Part shown: positions 48,091-57,874 of the stretch, piece after piece
Position numbering within the stretch: the stretch's first letter is position 1
Layout of the letters: each line of letters starts with the position of its first letter
From: Aquincola tertiaricarbonis
GTDB lineage: Bacteria; Pseudomonadota; Gammaproteobacteria; Burkholderiales; Burkholderiaceae_C
NCBI RefSeq assembly: GCF_000969605.1
Contig: NZ_JZUE01000009.1
Coordinates: 1 to 64,000, forward strand
Direction of reading: 5' to 3'
DNA: 64,000 bases
Position numbers and translations under genes: made by a program
The notes under the pieces: generated by a model
Database searches by the model: none
Told to the model about the DNA's origin: nothing
What the model saw: only the letters and a program-made list of their open reading frames with translations

Positions 48091-48892
48091 GGTGCTGCCC
48101 GACCCCTGGGACGGCTGGCGCAGCCACACCTCGGCCCGCATCGCGCTCGGCCGCGCCGGCGTGGCCACGCCCACCGCCGAGGCGCTGCGCTTCGGACTGG
48201 CGCATGCGATGGCGCGCGACGCCATCCATGCGCCGCTGGACGTGCCGGCGCTGGAAGCCGATCTGCAGGCCGCCGGCTGGCCGGTGCTGCACGCCCGCAG
48301 CCGCGCCGTCGACCGCACCGAGTACCTGCGCCGCCCCGACCTCGGCCGCCAGCTGCATCAGGAGGACGCCGCGCGCCTGCGCGCCCATGCGCAGCATCAG
48401 CGCGCCGCCGGCGAGCCCGTGCCCGACCTCTGCCTCGTGATCGGCGACGGCTTGTCGTCGCTGGCGGTGCAGCGCCACGCGCTGCCGCTGCTGGCCGCGC
48501 TGCCGCAGCACCTGCCGGCAGGCTTCAAGCTCGCGCCGCTGGTGGTGGTGACACAGGCGCGGGTGGCGGTGGCCGACGAGATCGCCGAGATCCTCGGCGC
48601 ATCGCTGTCGGCCATCCTGATCGGCGAGCGGCCGGGCCTGAGTTCGCCCGACAGCCTGGGGATCTACCTCACCCACGGCCCGCGCCGCGGCCGGCACGAC
48701 GCCGAGCGCAACTGCATCTCCAACGTGCGCCCCGAAGGCCTGCGCCCCGAAGCCGCCGCCTTCAAGCTGGCCTGGCTGATGAAGCGCGCGCTGGTGCTGG
48801 GCTGCAGCGGTGTGGCGCTGAAGGACGAAAGCGACCTGGAGGTGCTGGAGGCGCCAGCCGCGGCCGCGCCGCCGCCGCTGGCCGCGGGCTGA
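48083..48892 (+). CDS. eutC: Ethanolamine ammonia-lyase small subunit
   Basis: B12-binding partner of EutB, 269 aa. WRSHTSARIALGRAGVATPT opens the chain; DLCLVIGDGLSSLAVQRHALPLL, VVTQARVAVADEIAEIL, LIGERPGLSSPDSLGIYLTHGP and ERNCISNVRPEGL form the cobalamin lobe. Start ATG 48083 lies inside the eutB end, ensuring coupled translation. Confidence 0.96.
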   Translation: MAEVLPDPWDGWRSHTSARIALGRAGVATPTAEALRFGLAHAMARDAIHAPLDVPALEADLQAAGWPVLHARSRAVDRTEYLRRPDLGRQLHQEDAARLRAHAQHQRAAGEPVPDLCLVIGDGLSSLAVQRHALPLLAALPQHLPAGFKLAPLVVVTQARVAVADEIAEILGASLSAILIGERPGLSSPDSLGIYLTHGPRRGRHDAERNCISNVRPEGLRPEAAAFKLAWLMKRALVLGCSGVALKDESDLEVLEAPAAAAPPPLAAG

Positions 48893-48910
48893 CTCAGCCG
48901 GGGTGCACCC

Positions 48911-50149
48911 TCAGTCCGAAGGCTCTTCGGCCGCGCGCGCTGCAGGTGCCGGCCGGGCCGAGCCGGCCACCAGGTCGAAGCGGAACAGCCGGCATTCGAT
49001 CGGGCCGTTCCACATCGGCACGCGGCGGCTTTCCTTCAGCCGCATCATCGATGGCAGCTTCATGTCGGGGCTGAGCACCCAGGCCGTCCAGCCCGAGAAC
49101 TGCCGCTTCCAGTGCGTGGCCAGCTGGGCGTAGAACTCGGCCGGGCTGCCCCCGCCTTCGAACGCCTGGCCGCCGCCCTGCCCGGTCCCCTTGGCGTCGA
49201 TGCGCTCGCCGTACGGCGGGTTCATCATCAGCACGCCACGTTCGGCTGGCGCCGGGCGCTGCAGCGCGTCGGCAGTCTTGAAGTCGATGGCATGCAGCAC
49301 GCCGGCCCGCTCGGCGTTGCGGGTGGCGAAGTCGGTCATGCGGAAGGACACGTCGCCTGCGAAGATCGGCACCGCCGGCGCATGCACTGCGGCCTGCGCG
49401 TCGGCCTGCATCTGCCGCCAGGCGGCCAGGTGGGGGCGGAAGGGCAGCAGCTTCTCGAACGCGAAGCGGCGCTGCGAGCCCGGCGCGATGCCGCAGGCGA
49501 TCTGCGCCGCCTCGATGGCGATGGTGCCGGCGCCGCAGCAGGGGTCGAACAGCGGGCCGTCTTCGGCGCGGCCCTGCCAGCCGGCGGCGGCCAGCATGGC
49601 GGCGGCCAGGGTTTCCTTCAGCGGCGCCTCGCCCTTGGCCTCACGCCAGCCGCGCTTGAACAACGCTTCGCCGGACAGGTCGACGTACAGCGTGGCGTGG
49701 GTGGCGGTGAGGTGCAGCGCCAGCGGCAGGTCGGGCCAGCGGGTGTCGACGCTCGGCCGCTCGCCGGTGGCTTCGCGCAGGTCGTCGCACACCGCGTCCT
49801 TGATGCGCAGGTTGGCGAAGTTCAGGCTGCGCAGCGGGGAGCGCTGGGCGGTGCTGTCCACCCGCAGCGTCTGCCGCGCGGTGATCCAGTCGCCCCAGCA
49901 CACGGTGCGGGCCAGCTCATACAGCTCATGCTCGTCGTGGTACGGCCCGTGGGCCACCGGCCACAGCACCCGCTGCGCCAGCCGGCAGCCGAGGTTCAGC
50001 CGCATCGCGTCGCGCTCGTCGCCGTACACGGTCACGCCGCCGCGGGCGGTTTCCATGCGCGGCTTGTCGCCCAGCAGGCGCCGGCATTCGGCGGCCAGGA
50101 ATTCTTCGACGCCTGCGGCGCAGGGCAGGAACAGGGCGGTGGTCGGCAT
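48911..50149 (-). CDS. rlmL: 23S rRNA (guanine2445-N2)-methyltransferase, RlmL-type
   Basis: 412 aa: an N-terminal ferredoxin-like/THUMP part (LPCAAGVEEFLAAECRRLLG, RVLWPVAHGPYHDEHELYEL) and a Rossmann methyltransferase domain with DPCCGAGTIAIEAA and the catalytic MMNPPYGER. E. coli RlmKL fuses a second domain (about 700 aa); here only the RlmL half exists. The ATG directly abuts the rpoN stop, so it is cotranscribed with rpoN. Confidence 0.92.
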   Translation of the reverse strand: MPTTALFLPCAAGVEEFLAAECRRLLGDKPRMETARGGVTVYGDERDAMRLNLGCRLAQRVLWPVAHGPYHDEHELYELARTVCWGDWITARQTLRVDSTAQRSPLRSLNFANLRIKDAVCDDLREATGERPSVDTRWPDLPLALHLTATHATLYVDLSGEALFKRGWREAKGEAPLKETLAAAMLAAAGWQGRAEDGPLFDPCCGAGTIAIEAAQIACGIAPGSQRRFAFEKLLPFRPHLAAWRQMQADAQAAVHAPAVPIFAGDVSFRMTDFATRNAERAGVLHAIDFKTADALQRPAPAERGVLMMNPPYGERIDAKGTGQGGGQAFEGGGSPAEFYAQLATHWKRQFSGWTAWVLSPDMKLPSMMRLKESRRVPMWNGPIECRLFRFDLVAGSARPAPAARAAEEPSD

Positions 50150-51682
50150 CTACATGGCCTTGCGCAGGTTGGCGGGCGCGATCTTCAGGGCTTCGCGGTA
50201 CTTGGCGACGGTGCGCCGCGCCACCTGGATGCCTTGTTCTTCCAGCATCTGGCTGAGCTGGCTGTCCGACAGCGGCTTGGCCGCGTCTTCCGCCGCCACC
50301 AGCTGCTTGATGAGCGCACGCACCGCCGTGCTGGAGGCATTGCCGCCGGCATCGGTGTTCAGCGACGAGCCGAAGAAGTACTTCAGCTCGAAGGTGCCGA
50401 ACATCGTGGCCATGTACTTGGCGGTGGTCACGCGGGAGATGGTGGACTCGTGCAGGCCCAGCTCATCGGCGATCTCGCGCAGCACCAGCGGCTTCATCGC
50501 GATCTCGCCGTGGGTGAAGAAGTTCTTCTGCCGCTCGACGATGGCGCTGGACACGCGCAGGATGGTGTCGAAGCGCTGCTGGATGTTCTTCATGAACCAG
50601 CGCGCTTCCTGCAGCCGGGCGCCCAGCGCGCCGTTGCCGTTCTGCCCGCGGTTGCCGCGGATGGCCTGGGCATACAGGTCGTTGATGCGCAGCTTGGGCA
50701 TCACGTCGGGGTTGAGCACCACCTTCCAGCCGCGGCCGTTGCGCTGCACGATCACGTCGGGAATGATGATGTTGGCCTCGGCCCGCGAGAACGGCCGGCC
50801 CGGCTTGGGCTCGCAGCGGCGGATCAGCTCCTGCGCCGCCTTCAGCAGCTCTTCGTCGGCGCCGGTGGCGGCGATGAGCTTCTTCAGGTCGCGCCGTGCC
50901 AGCAGCTCCAGGTGGTGCTTGCACACGATGATGGCCACCGCCTGCGCCTCGCAGCGCGTCTGGGCCTTGAGCTGCAGCACCAGGCATTCGGGCAGGTCGC
51001 GTGCGCCCACGCCCAGCGGCTCCAGGCTCTGCAGCCACTTCAGCGCGCACTGCAGGCGTTCCAGCAGTTCTTCCTGCTGCTCGGGGTCGGCCTCGCCGGC
51101 CAGCTGCGCGACGATGTCTTCCAGCCGGTCGGCCAGGTAGCCGTCCTCGTTCAGCGATTCGATCAGCACGTGCAGCGCCGCGGCGTCCGCCGGCTCCAGC
51201 CGCATGCCGGCCATCTGCGCGCGCAGGTGCTCCTGCAGGGAGATGCCGCTGCCGCCGCGCTCCTGCGGCTCGAAGTCGTCGTTGTCGCTGCTGCCGCTGC
51301 CCGAGGAGGGCGTTTCGCGGATGCCGTCGAAGTCGTCACGCTCGGTGCCGTTCTCCCAGTCTTCACGCTCGGTGGTGCCGAACTCCGCGCTGTCCACGCC
51401 CGGCGCGTCGGCGCCTTCGGCCTCGCTGCTGCCGCTGGGCTCGCTGCTTGCCGCGAAGTCACCGTCGTCGCTGGCGGTCGCGCTGGCGGCCGGCCGTTCC
51501 ATCGACTGCTCGAACGCCGGAACGTGTTCCTCCTCGGTTTCCAGGAAAGGGTTCTGCTCGAGCATCTGCTCGACTTCCTGGTGCAGCTCGAGCGTCGACA
51601 GCTGCAGCAGCCGGATGGACTGCTGCAGTTGCGGCGTGAGCGCCAGGTGCTGCGAGAGGCGGATCTGCAACGATGGTTTCAT
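50150..51682 (-). CDS. rpoN: RNA polymerase sigma-54 factor
   Basis: Alternative sigma factor for -24/-12 promoters, 510 aa. Region I is Gln/Leu-rich (MKPSLQIRLSQHLALTPQLQQSIRLLQ), region II is an acidic, Ser/Asp-rich linker (about 55-150), and region III ends with the RpoN box ARRTVAKYREAL near the C-terminus. Preceded by lptA-lptB as in most proteobacteria. The hpf/ptsN genes that often follow are replaced here by rlmL. Confidence 0.97.
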   Translation of the reverse strand: MKPSLQIRLSQHLALTPQLQQSIRLLQLSTLELHQEVEQMLEQNPFLETEEEHVPAFEQSMERPAASATASDDGDFAASSEPSGSSEAEGADAPGVDSAEFGTTEREDWENGTERDDFDGIRETPSSGSGSSDNDDFEPQERGGSGISLQEHLRAQMAGMRLEPADAAALHVLIESLNEDGYLADRLEDIVAQLAGEADPEQQEELLERLQCALKWLQSLEPLGVGARDLPECLVLQLKAQTRCEAQAVAIIVCKHHLELLARRDLKKLIAATGADEELLKAAQELIRRCEPKPGRPFSRAEANIIIPDVIVQRNGRGWKVVLNPDVMPKLRINDLYAQAIRGNRGQNGNGALGARLQEARWFMKNIQQRFDTILRVSSAIVERQKNFFTHGEIAMKPLVLREIADELGLHESTISRVTTAKYMATMFGTFELKYFFGSSLNTDAGGNASSTAVRALIKQLVAAEDAAKPLSDSQLSQMLEEQGIQVARRTVAKYREALKIAPANLRKAM

Positions 51683-51704
51683 GACATCAACCGGGTTGCT
51701 TCAA

Positions 51705-52481
51705 TCACATGCGGAAGTGCTCGCCAAGGTAGACCTTGCGCACGTCCGTGTTGTCGACGATCTCGTTGGGCGTGCCTTCGGCCAGCACGCGGCCTTCACT
51801 GATGATGTACGCGCGGTCGCAGATGCCCAGCGTCTCGCGCACGTTGTGGTCGGTGATCAGCACGCCGATGCCGCGTGCCTTCAGGAAACCGATGATTCGC
51901 TGGATCTCGATCACCGCGATGGGGTCGACGCCGGCGAACGGCTCGTCCAGCAGGATGAAGCGCGGTTGCGTGGCCAGCGCGCGGGCGATTTCCACCCGCC
52001 GCCGTTCGCCGCCCGACAATGCCGGCGCCGGGCTGGCGCGCAGCTTCTCGATGCCCAGGTCGGCCAGCAGGCCTTCCAGCAGCCGGTCGATCTCCTTGCC
52101 GGGCAGCGAGCGGCCGTCGGCGCCGCGCTGCAGTTCCAGCACGGCGCGGATGTTCTCCTCGACGGTGAGCTTCCGGAAGATCGACGCTTCCTGCGGCAGG
52201 TACGACAGGCCCATGCGCGAGCGCTGGTGGATCGGCTTGTGCTGCACCTCGGCGCCATCGATGCGGATCTCGCCGGCATCGGCGCGCACCAGTCCCACCA
52301 CCATGTAGAAGGTGGTGGTCTTGCCGGCGCCGTTGGGGCCCAGCAGGCCCACCACCTCGCCGGCGCCCACCGCCAGGTGCACGTCCTTCACCACCGTGCG
52401 CGTGCCGTAGCGCTTCTGCAGCCGGCTGGCTTCCAGGCGGCTGTCGTTGCGCGGCACCGCGGTGGCGGGCAGCGCGCTCAC
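51705..52481 (-). CDS. lptB: Lipopolysaccharide export ATPase LptB
   Basis: ABC ATPase of the LptBFG LPS extractor, 258 aa. Walker [11 protein letters not shown]-loop [18 protein letters not shown], signature [15 protein letters not shown], Walker [14 protein letters not shown] and switch [10 protein letters not shown] are all present. The start is GTG 52481, overlapping the lptA stop in GTGA. Confidence 0.96.
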   Translation of the reverse strand: MSALPATAVPRNDSRLEASRLQKRYGTRTVVKDVHLAVGAGEVVGLLGPNGAGKTTTFYMVVGLVRADAGEIRIDGAEVQHKPIHQRSRMGLSYLPQEASIFRKLTVEENIRAVLELQRGADGRSLPGKEIDRLLEGLLADLGIEKLRASPAPALSGGERRRVEIARALATQPRFILLDEPFAGVDPIAVIEIQRIIGFLKARGIGVLITDHNVRETLGICDRAYIISEGRVLAEGTPNEIVDNTDVRKVYLGEHFRM

Positions 52482-53110
52482 CGGGAGGCTCCGGATGCTG
52501 CGGGCTCGGCGGCCTCGGAGCCCTCGCGCGGGGTGAGGATCACCCGCACGCGGCCGTTGCCCGGGCCGCTGGCACCGCTGGCCGGTGCCGGCGCGGTGCT
52601 GCCGGCCACGCTAAACACCTCGGTCGTGCTGTCGTAGGTGATGCGTTCGCCGGAAATCTGGTCCGCCGCCACGCCGTTGCGCAGCCGCTGCACCTGGGCG
52701 CCGCCGACGAAGCGCACCACGTCGCCCCGGCCTTCATATTCGATGCGATCGGCCGTGCCCTGGATGAATTCATCCAGTCCTTCGCGCTTCTGTCGGAAGC
52801 TGGCCGGCTGGCTGGCCGTGCCCACCGCCACCGCCGAGCGGAAGCCATCGGCGCCCTCGCGGATCTCGGCGCGCTCGGCGCGGATGGTGATGGTGCCCTG
52901 GGTGATGACCACGTTGCCGTTGAACACCACCACCTGCTTGAGCATGTCCACCGTGCCGGGCTTGTCGGCGTCGATGGTGATGGGCTGGCTGCGGTCTGCC
53001 CGGGCGGCCTGGGCGGCTGGGCCTGCGGCCAGCAGGCCCACGGCGGCCATGACCACCGCAAGGCTGCGCAGGCTGGACGGGAACGAATGGCGTGGGCGTT
53101 GGGTGGTCAT
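52478..53110 (-). CDS. lptA: Lipopolysaccharide transport periplasmic protein LptA
   Basis: Periplasmic bridge protein for LPS, 210 aa. The signal peptide ends AAQA about residue 35. The beta-jellyroll repeat follows: [65 protein letters not shown] and a Ser/Ala/Gly-rich tail. ATG 53110 puts the signal peptide at normal length; ATG 53152 has a better ribosome site but lengthens the leader. lptC and kdsC, usually just upstream, are missing here; dsbA occupies that place. Confidence 0.9.
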   Translation of the reverse strand: MTTQRPRHSFPSSLRSLAVVMAAVGLLAAGPAAQAARADRSQPITIDADKPGTVDMLKQVVVFNGNVVITQGTITIRAERAEIREGADGFRSAVAVGTASQPASFRQKREGLDEFIQGTADRIEYEGRGDVVRFVGGAQVQRLRNGVAADQISGERITYDSTTEVFSVAGSTAPAPASGASGPGNGRVRVILTPREGSEAAEPAASGASR

Positions 53111-53133
53111 AAAGGCATGAAACTTGCATGGCC

Positions 53134-53161
53134 ATTCTAGCCACAGATTCATGACCGTCAC
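53134..53161 (-). promoter_or_regulatory. Possible sigma70 promoter of lptA-lptB-rpoN
   Basis: GTGACG (53156-53161) and TAGAAT (53134-53139) are separated by 16 nt on the minus strand. The predicted start is about 17 nt before ATG 53110. Confidence 0.38.
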
Positions 53162-53188
53162 CTGACGTGCAGCCCGGCGCCGTGAATT

Positions 53189-53209
53189 GGGGCGGGTCGG
53201 GCCCGCCCC
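53189..53209 (-). terminator. Hairpin after dsbA
   Basis: GGGGCGGG/CCCGCCCC stem of 8 bp with a 5-nt loop, 9 nt past the dsbA stop. Only a short A/T stretch follows, so termination strength is uncertain. Confidence 0.45.
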
Positions 53210-53217
53210 GGCCGGCA

Positions 53218-53871
53218 TCAGGCCGGCTTGCGGGCCATCTGGATCAGCGCATCGCTCACCGCCAGCGCACGCTCGGGCGAGCCCGCCAGCGACGGCGCGG
53301 TGAACCACCGGCCGGCCACGCCGATGGCCGGCACGCCGTCGATCTTGTACGCCTCGGACAGCGCCTTGCCCTGGCGCACCTTGGTGGCCACGCCGAACGA
53401 CTTGTAGGCCTCGGTGAACTTGGCCGCATCCACGCCGTTCTGGGTCATGAAGTCGACGATGTCGGCTTCCTTGTCCAGCCGCTTGCGCTGCACATGCAGG
53501 GCCGCGAACACCTTGCGGTGCAGCGCCTCCACCTGGCCGAGAGACTCGAGCGCGTAGAAGATCTTGGCATGCGTCTCGTGCATGGCCGAGAAGCTCACCG
53601 GCACGCGCCGGAAGTTGACGTCGGCGGGCAGCTTCTTGGCCCAGGCGTCCAGCGAGGGCTCGAAGGCATTGCAGTGCGGGCAGCCGTACCAGAAGAACTC
53701 CACCACATCCACCTTGCCGCCGCTGGCCACCGGGGCGGCGGTCTGCAGCTTGACGTAGTCCTTGCCCTCGACGAGCGGGGCGCCCTGGGCGTGGGCGGCC
53801 TGGCCGACCAGGCCGAATCCCAGGGCGAGGCCCGTGCCGGCGGCGCGGGCGGTGAAGTCACGACGGTTCAT
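53218..53871 (-). CDS. dsbA: Thiol:disulfide interchange protein DsbA
   Basis: Periplasmic dithiol oxidase, 217 aa. The N-terminus MNRRDFTARAAGTGLALGF resembles a twin-arginine signal (NRRDF), ending AHAQ. The thioredoxin fold has the active site FFWYGCPHCNAF and the cis-Pro loop GVPAIGVAG. It lies between a SPOR-domain gene and lptA on the same strand. Confidence 0.93.
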   Translation of the reverse strand: MNRRDFTARAAGTGLALGFGLVGQAAHAQGAPLVEGKDYVKLQTAAPVASGGKVDVVEFFWYGCPHCNAFEPSLDAWAKKLPADVNFRRVPVSFSAMHETHAKIFYALESLGQVEALHRKVFAALHVQRKRLDKEADIVDFMTQNGVDAAKFTEAYKSFGVATKVRQGKALSEAYKIDGVPAIGVAGRWFTAPSLAGSPERALAVSDALIQMARKPA

Positions 53872-53952
53872 GCAATTCCTCTTGGTGTCTGTGTGCTGGC
53901 AGGAACGCAGGTGGACTGCTGCGCGCCGCCTTTGGTTCGCCAGGCGGGCGAA

Positions 53953-54600
53953 TCAGCGTTCCACCCGCACCAGTGCCGCCTCGGTGCCGGTGCCTTGCAG
54001 GCGCTGCTGGGCCGCCTCGGCGTCTTCTTTCTGTTCGAACGGGCCCAGGCGCACCCGGTACACGGTACGGCCCGATTGCTCCCGCTCGGTGACACGGGCC
54101 GCCAGGCCCTGCATCGCCAACCTGGCGCGCTGCTGTTCCGCATCCTCGGGCTTGGCGAACGCGCCCGCCTGCACGAAGTAGGTGAACGCATCGGTGCCCG
54201 TTCTGGTGGACCGCGGCGCCGAAGATGCACCGCCGGATTGGCCGGACAGGATGGCCGCCGGGTCGCGGGTGGAGCCGGTCGGCGGCGCGGCAGGCGCCGG
54301 CTGCTCGGTGGGCGGCACGGCCGGTGTGGGCGCCGGTACCGCCGGCTGCGACGGATAGGCCGGCTGCTGCACCGTGCCGGAGGCGCTGCGCGGCGGCTTG
54401 CCCGCCAGCGGCGCGTTGGGGTCCCAGTTCTTGTTCTTCTCGGCTTCGGCGGCGTCCTGGTCGGCGGAGCGCTGCGGCACCTTGTTGACGAAGGGCACCG
54501 GCACCTTGGTGACGTACAGGGCCACGCCCAGCGCCAGCGCCAGGCCGACCAGCAGGCCGACGATGAGGCCCATCACGAAGCCTCCACGTTGCGACTTCAT
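53953..54600 (-). CDS. SPOR-domain membrane protein
   Basis: 215 aa: one N-terminal span ([25 protein letters not shown]), a Pro/Ala-rich periplasmic linker (about 75-130) and a C-terminal SPOR domain ([25 protein letters not shown] to [19 protein letters not shown]). SPOR domains bind denuded peptidoglycan at the septum, so a FtsN-like division role is plausible. The ATG overlaps the argS stop in ATGA. Confidence 0.9.
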   Translation of the reverse strand: MKSQRGGFVMGLIVGLLVGLALALGVALYVTKVPVPFVNKVPQRSADQDAAEAEKNKNWDPNAPLAGKPPRSASGTVQQPAYPSQPAVPAPTPAVPPTEQPAPAAPPTGSTRDPAAILSGQSGGASSAPRSTRTGTDAFTYFVQAGAFAKPEDAEQQRARLAMQGLAARVTEREQSGRTVYRVRLGPFEQKEDAEAAQQRLQGTGTEAALVRVER

Positions 54601-56315
54601 GCGGGTTCCTTCTGGGCTTCTTCGGCCCGGTTCATGCTCTCGGGGGCGCTCACGCCCAGCAGCGACAGGGCATTGCGCAGCACCTGCCGGGTGGCAGCCA
54701 GCAGCGCCAGGCGGGCGCGGGCCAGCTCGGCATCGTCGACCAGAAAACGCTCGGCCGCGTAATAGCTGTGGAAGGCCGAGGCCACGTCGCGCAGGTAGAA
54801 GGCCACGTCGTGCGGGGCCAGGCTGGCCGCGGCGCGGGTGAGCATGGCCGGGTAGTCGGCCAGCTTCAGCATCAGCGACAGCTCGGTGGGCGCCACCAGG
54901 CGGGACAGGTCGGCCTGCGCCAGCTCGGCCGCGCTGGCCTTGGCCAGCACCGAGCAGATCCGCGCATGGGCGTACTGCACGTAGAACACCGGGTTCTCGT
55001 CGTTCTGCTTCAGCGCCAGGTCGATGTCGAAGGTGAATTCGGTGTCGGCCTTGCGGCTGATGAGGAAGAAGCGCACCGCGTCGCGGCTGGTCCAGTCGAT
55101 CAGGTCGCGCAGCGTCACGTAGCTGCCGGCGCGCTTGCTGATCTTCACCTCGTTGCCGTCGCGCACCACCCGCACCATCGTGTTCAGCACGTAGTCGGGG
55201 TAGCCCTGCGGGATGCCGACGTTGGCCGCCTGCAGGCCGGCGCGCACCCGGGCGATGGTGCCGTGGTGGTCGGTGCCCTGGCAGTTGATCACCTTGGCGT
55301 AGCCGCGCTCCCACTTGGCGATGTGGTACGCCACGTCGGGCAGGAAGTAGGTGAAGCTGCCGTCGGACTTGCGCATCACGCGGTCCTTGTCGTCACCGTA
55401 GTCGGTGGTGCGCAGCCACAGCGCGTTGTCGAGCTCGTAGGTCTTGCCGGCGGCCACCAGGCGGGCCACCGTCTGATCGACGCGGCCGGAGGTGTACAGG
55501 CTGCTTTCCAGGTAGTAGCTGTCGAACTTGACGCCGAAGGCCTGCAAGTCCAGGTCTTGTTCGTGCCGCAGGTAGGCCACCGCGAACTGGCGGATGCCGT
55601 CCAGGTCGTCGGGGTCGCCGCTGGCGGTGAACTCCCGGTCGTCGGCCCGCACCGTCTTCCTGGCCATGAAATCGGCGGCGATGTCGGCGATGTAGTCGCC
55701 GTTGTAGGCCGATTCGGGCCAGCCGGCGTCGCCGGGCTTCAGGCCCTGGATGCGCGCCTGGGTGGAGGCGGCCAGGGTGGCGATCTGCACGCCGGCGTCG
55801 TTGTAATAGAACTCGCGGGTGACGGCGAAGCCCTGCGTCTCGAACAGGTGGCTCAGGCTGTCGCCCAGCGCGCCCTGGCGGGCATGGCCCACGTGCAGCG
55901 GGCCGGTGGGGTTGGCCGAGACGAACTCCACCATCAGCTTGGTGCCGTTGGCGGGCTGGCGGCCGAACTGCTCGGCGCCTTCCAGCACCTCGCGCACCAC
56001 AGCCTGCTTGGCGGCTTCCTTCAGGCGCAGGTTGATGAAGCCGGGGCCGGCGATTTCCAGCGCCGACACCCAGCGCTCCACCGCGGGCTGGCGCTTGAGC
56101 GCCTCCACCAGGGCTTGTGCCAGTTCACGCGGGTTCTTCTTCAAGGCCTTGGCGAGCTGCATCGCCACGGTGACGGCGAAGTCTCCGTGGGCGGCCTGCT
56201 TGGGCGATTCGAATTCGAGGCTTTCGAGCGGGGGGACGGACGGGCCGGCTTCGGGCGCCAGTTCCGCGACTGCTGCGCGCAAGGCGGCGAGCAAGTCCTG
56301 CTTGGCTTGGATCAT
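54597..56315 (-). CDS. argS: Arginyl-tRNA synthetase
   Basis: Class I aminoacyl-tRNA synthetase, 572 aa. The HIGH-like motif is HVGHAR in [25 protein letters not shown] is represented by KISKRAGS; the anticodon domain lies near the C-terminus with [14 protein letters not shown] 56315 starts [16 protein letters not shown], preceded by TAGAAT 7 nt upstream. Divergent from the kinase gene. Confidence 0.97.
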   Translation of the reverse strand: MIQAKQDLLAALRAAVAELAPEAGPSVPPLESLEFESPKQAAHGDFAVTVAMQLAKALKKNPRELAQALVEALKRQPAVERWVSALEIAGPGFINLRLKEAAKQAVVREVLEGAEQFGRQPANGTKLMVEFVSANPTGPLHVGHARQGALGDSLSHLFETQGFAVTREFYYNDAGVQIATLAASTQARIQGLKPGDAGWPESAYNGDYIADIAADFMARKTVRADDREFTASGDPDDLDGIRQFAVAYLRHEQDLDLQAFGVKFDSYYLESSLYTSGRVDQTVARLVAAGKTYELDNALWLRTTDYGDDKDRVMRKSDGSFTYFLPDVAYHIAKWERGYAKVINCQGTDHHGTIARVRAGLQAANVGIPQGYPDYVLNTMVRVVRDGNEVKISKRAGSYVTLRDLIDWTSRDAVRFFLISRKADTEFTFDIDLALKQNDENPVFYVQYAHARICSVLAKASAAELAQADLSRLVAPTELSLMLKLADYPAMLTRAAASLAPHDVAFYLRDVASAFHSYYAAERFLVDDAELARARLALLAATRQVLRNALSLLGVSAPESMNRAEEAQKEPA

Positions 56316-56322
56316 GGCGGCG

Positions 56323-56328
56323 ATTCTA
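56323..56328 (-). promoter_or_regulatory. -10 box 7 nt before argS
   Basis: TAGAAT (5 of 6 to consensus), then CGCCGCC, then ATG 56315. The identical box-to-start spacer is found before proC. No Shine-Dalgarno is present. Confidence 0.45.
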
Positions 56329-56388
56329 AGTTGGGGGGTGGCGCACCCGCCTCAAGCCGGCGGGGCGGGCGGCCGAAGATACGGGGCC

Positions 56389-57762
56389 ATGTCCGCTGCC
56401 GAACGAACGACCCTGATGCCCGTCGCGCCGGCCGCCGCTGCCGAGCCGCACCTGCCCGCGGCCATCGGCAAGTACCGCGTCAGCCGGCGGCTGGGCGAGG
56501 GCGCCACCAGCGAGGTGTTCCTGGCGCGGGATGAATTCCACCAGCGCGACGTGGCGTTGAAGCGGGTGAGCCTGCCGGCGCACGACGGCGGCACCGAACC
56601 CCGCTACTTCGAAAAATTCTTCGCCGCCGAAGCCGCACTTGTCGGGCGCCTGCAACACCCGAACGTCGTGCAGATCTACGACGCGGTGGAAGACCCGGTC
56701 GCGCCCTACCTGGTGATGGAGTACGTGCCCGGCCACACCCTGCGGCGCTTCTGCCGCGCCGACCAGCTGCTGTCGCTGGAGCAGATCGTGGAGATCGGCT
56801 TCAAGTGCGCGATGGCGTTGGGCTACGTGTACCGCCAGGGCCTGATCCACCGTGACGTGAAGCCCGCCAACCTGCTGGCGGTGGTGGAGGGCGACCAGGT
56901 CATCGACGTCAAGGTGACGGACTTCGGCAGCGTGCTCAACCTGCGCTCGGACCGCACGCAGATCTTCCGCGTGGGCTCGCTGGCCTACATGTCGCCCGAG
57001 CAACTGGACGGCAGCACGCTGGACTGCCGGGCCGACATCTATTCGCTGGCGGCGGTGCTGTACCACCTGGTCACCGGCCGGCCGCCGTTCGACGCCGATA
57101 CCCAGCCGGCGATCATGAACCAGATCTACCACCAGGACCCGCCGCCGCTGATGGCGCTGCGCGACGGCGTGCCGCCCTCGCTGGACTGCCTGGTGCGCGG
57201 TGCGCTGGCCAAGCAGCGGGACGACCGGCCCGCCGACTGGGATGCCTTCGCGCAGGCGCTGTCCGCGCTGGTGGCCAACCGCGAGGTGCCGCGCGGCAAG
57301 CTGCAGGGCGTGCTGGACTCGGAGCGCTTCACCATGCTGCGCAGCCTGGAGTTCTTCGCCGGCTTTGGCGACGTGGAGCTGTGGGAGGTGGTGCACCGCG
57401 CGCGCTGGCAGCGCTTCAAGTACGGCCATGCCCTGTACAAGCGCGGGCAGGAAGGCAACACCTTCCACATCGTCGCCCAGGGCGGGGTGGACGTGTACCG
57501 CGACGGCGCCCGGGTGGCCGAGCTGGGCGCGGGCACCTCGGTGGGCGAGATGGCCTACCTGGCGCCCAACCCGGAGCTGCGCCGCCACAGCGCCGACGTG
57601 CTGGTGACCACTTCCACCACCACCGTGTCCTTCACGCCCGAGACGCTGGAGCAGCTGTCGGTGGGCACCCGCCACCTGTTCGACAAGGCCTTCATCCGCG
57701 TGCTGGTGCGCCGGCTGCATGCCGCGCACGAACAGCTGGCGCACCCGCGCCGCATCCTGTAG
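56389..57762 (+). CDS. Hanks-type Ser/Thr kinase fused to a cyclic-nucleotide-binding domain
   Basis: 457 aa, soluble. Kinase domain about 28-290: P-loop GEGATSEVF (36-44), Lys58, HRDVKPANLL (Asp156, Lys158, Asn161), DFG at 178-180 and SPE at 202-204, all intact. The C-terminal cNMP-like domain (about 325-430) has YGHALYKRGQEGNTFHIV and the cassette GEMAYLAPNPELRRHSADV, Arg retained. It is probably a kinase gated by a cyclic nucleotide. No membrane span or PASTA repeats. Divergent from argS; targets unknown. Confidence 0.9.
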   Translation: MSAAERTTLMPVAPAAAAEPHLPAAIGKYRVSRRLGEGATSEVFLARDEFHQRDVALKRVSLPAHDGGTEPRYFEKFFAAEAALVGRLQHPNVVQIYDAVEDPVAPYLVMEYVPGHTLRRFCRADQLLSLEQIVEIGFKCAMALGYVYRQGLIHRDVKPANLLAVVEGDQVIDVKVTDFGSVLNLRSDRTQIFRVGSLAYMSPEQLDGSTLDCRADIYSLAAVLYHLVTGRPPFDADTQPAIMNQIYHQDPPPLMALRDGVPPSLDCLVRGALAKQRDDRPADWDAFAQALSALVANREVPRGKLQGVLDSERFTMLRSLEFFAGFGDVELWEVVHRARWQRFKYGHALYKRGQEGNTFHIVAQGGVDVYRDGARVAELGAGTSVGEMAYLAPNPELRRHSADVLVTTSTTTVSFTPETLEQLSVGTRHLFDKAFIRVLVRRLHAAHEQLAHPRRIL

Positions 57763-57874
57763 CCGCCAGCCGGCTGGGTGCACCGCCGGGCAGCCTGTCG
57801 CGTTGAGCCCTTGCCGGCGGGGGCGTGGAGCGCTCCAATCGCGCCGCAACCATCACCCCAAGCGAGGAGAGTCC

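Noticed and set aside
45262-48318. 1018-codon minus-strand frame opposite the ethanolamine genes
   Set aside because: Antisense shadow; the sense strand encodes well-conserved permease, EutB and EutC.
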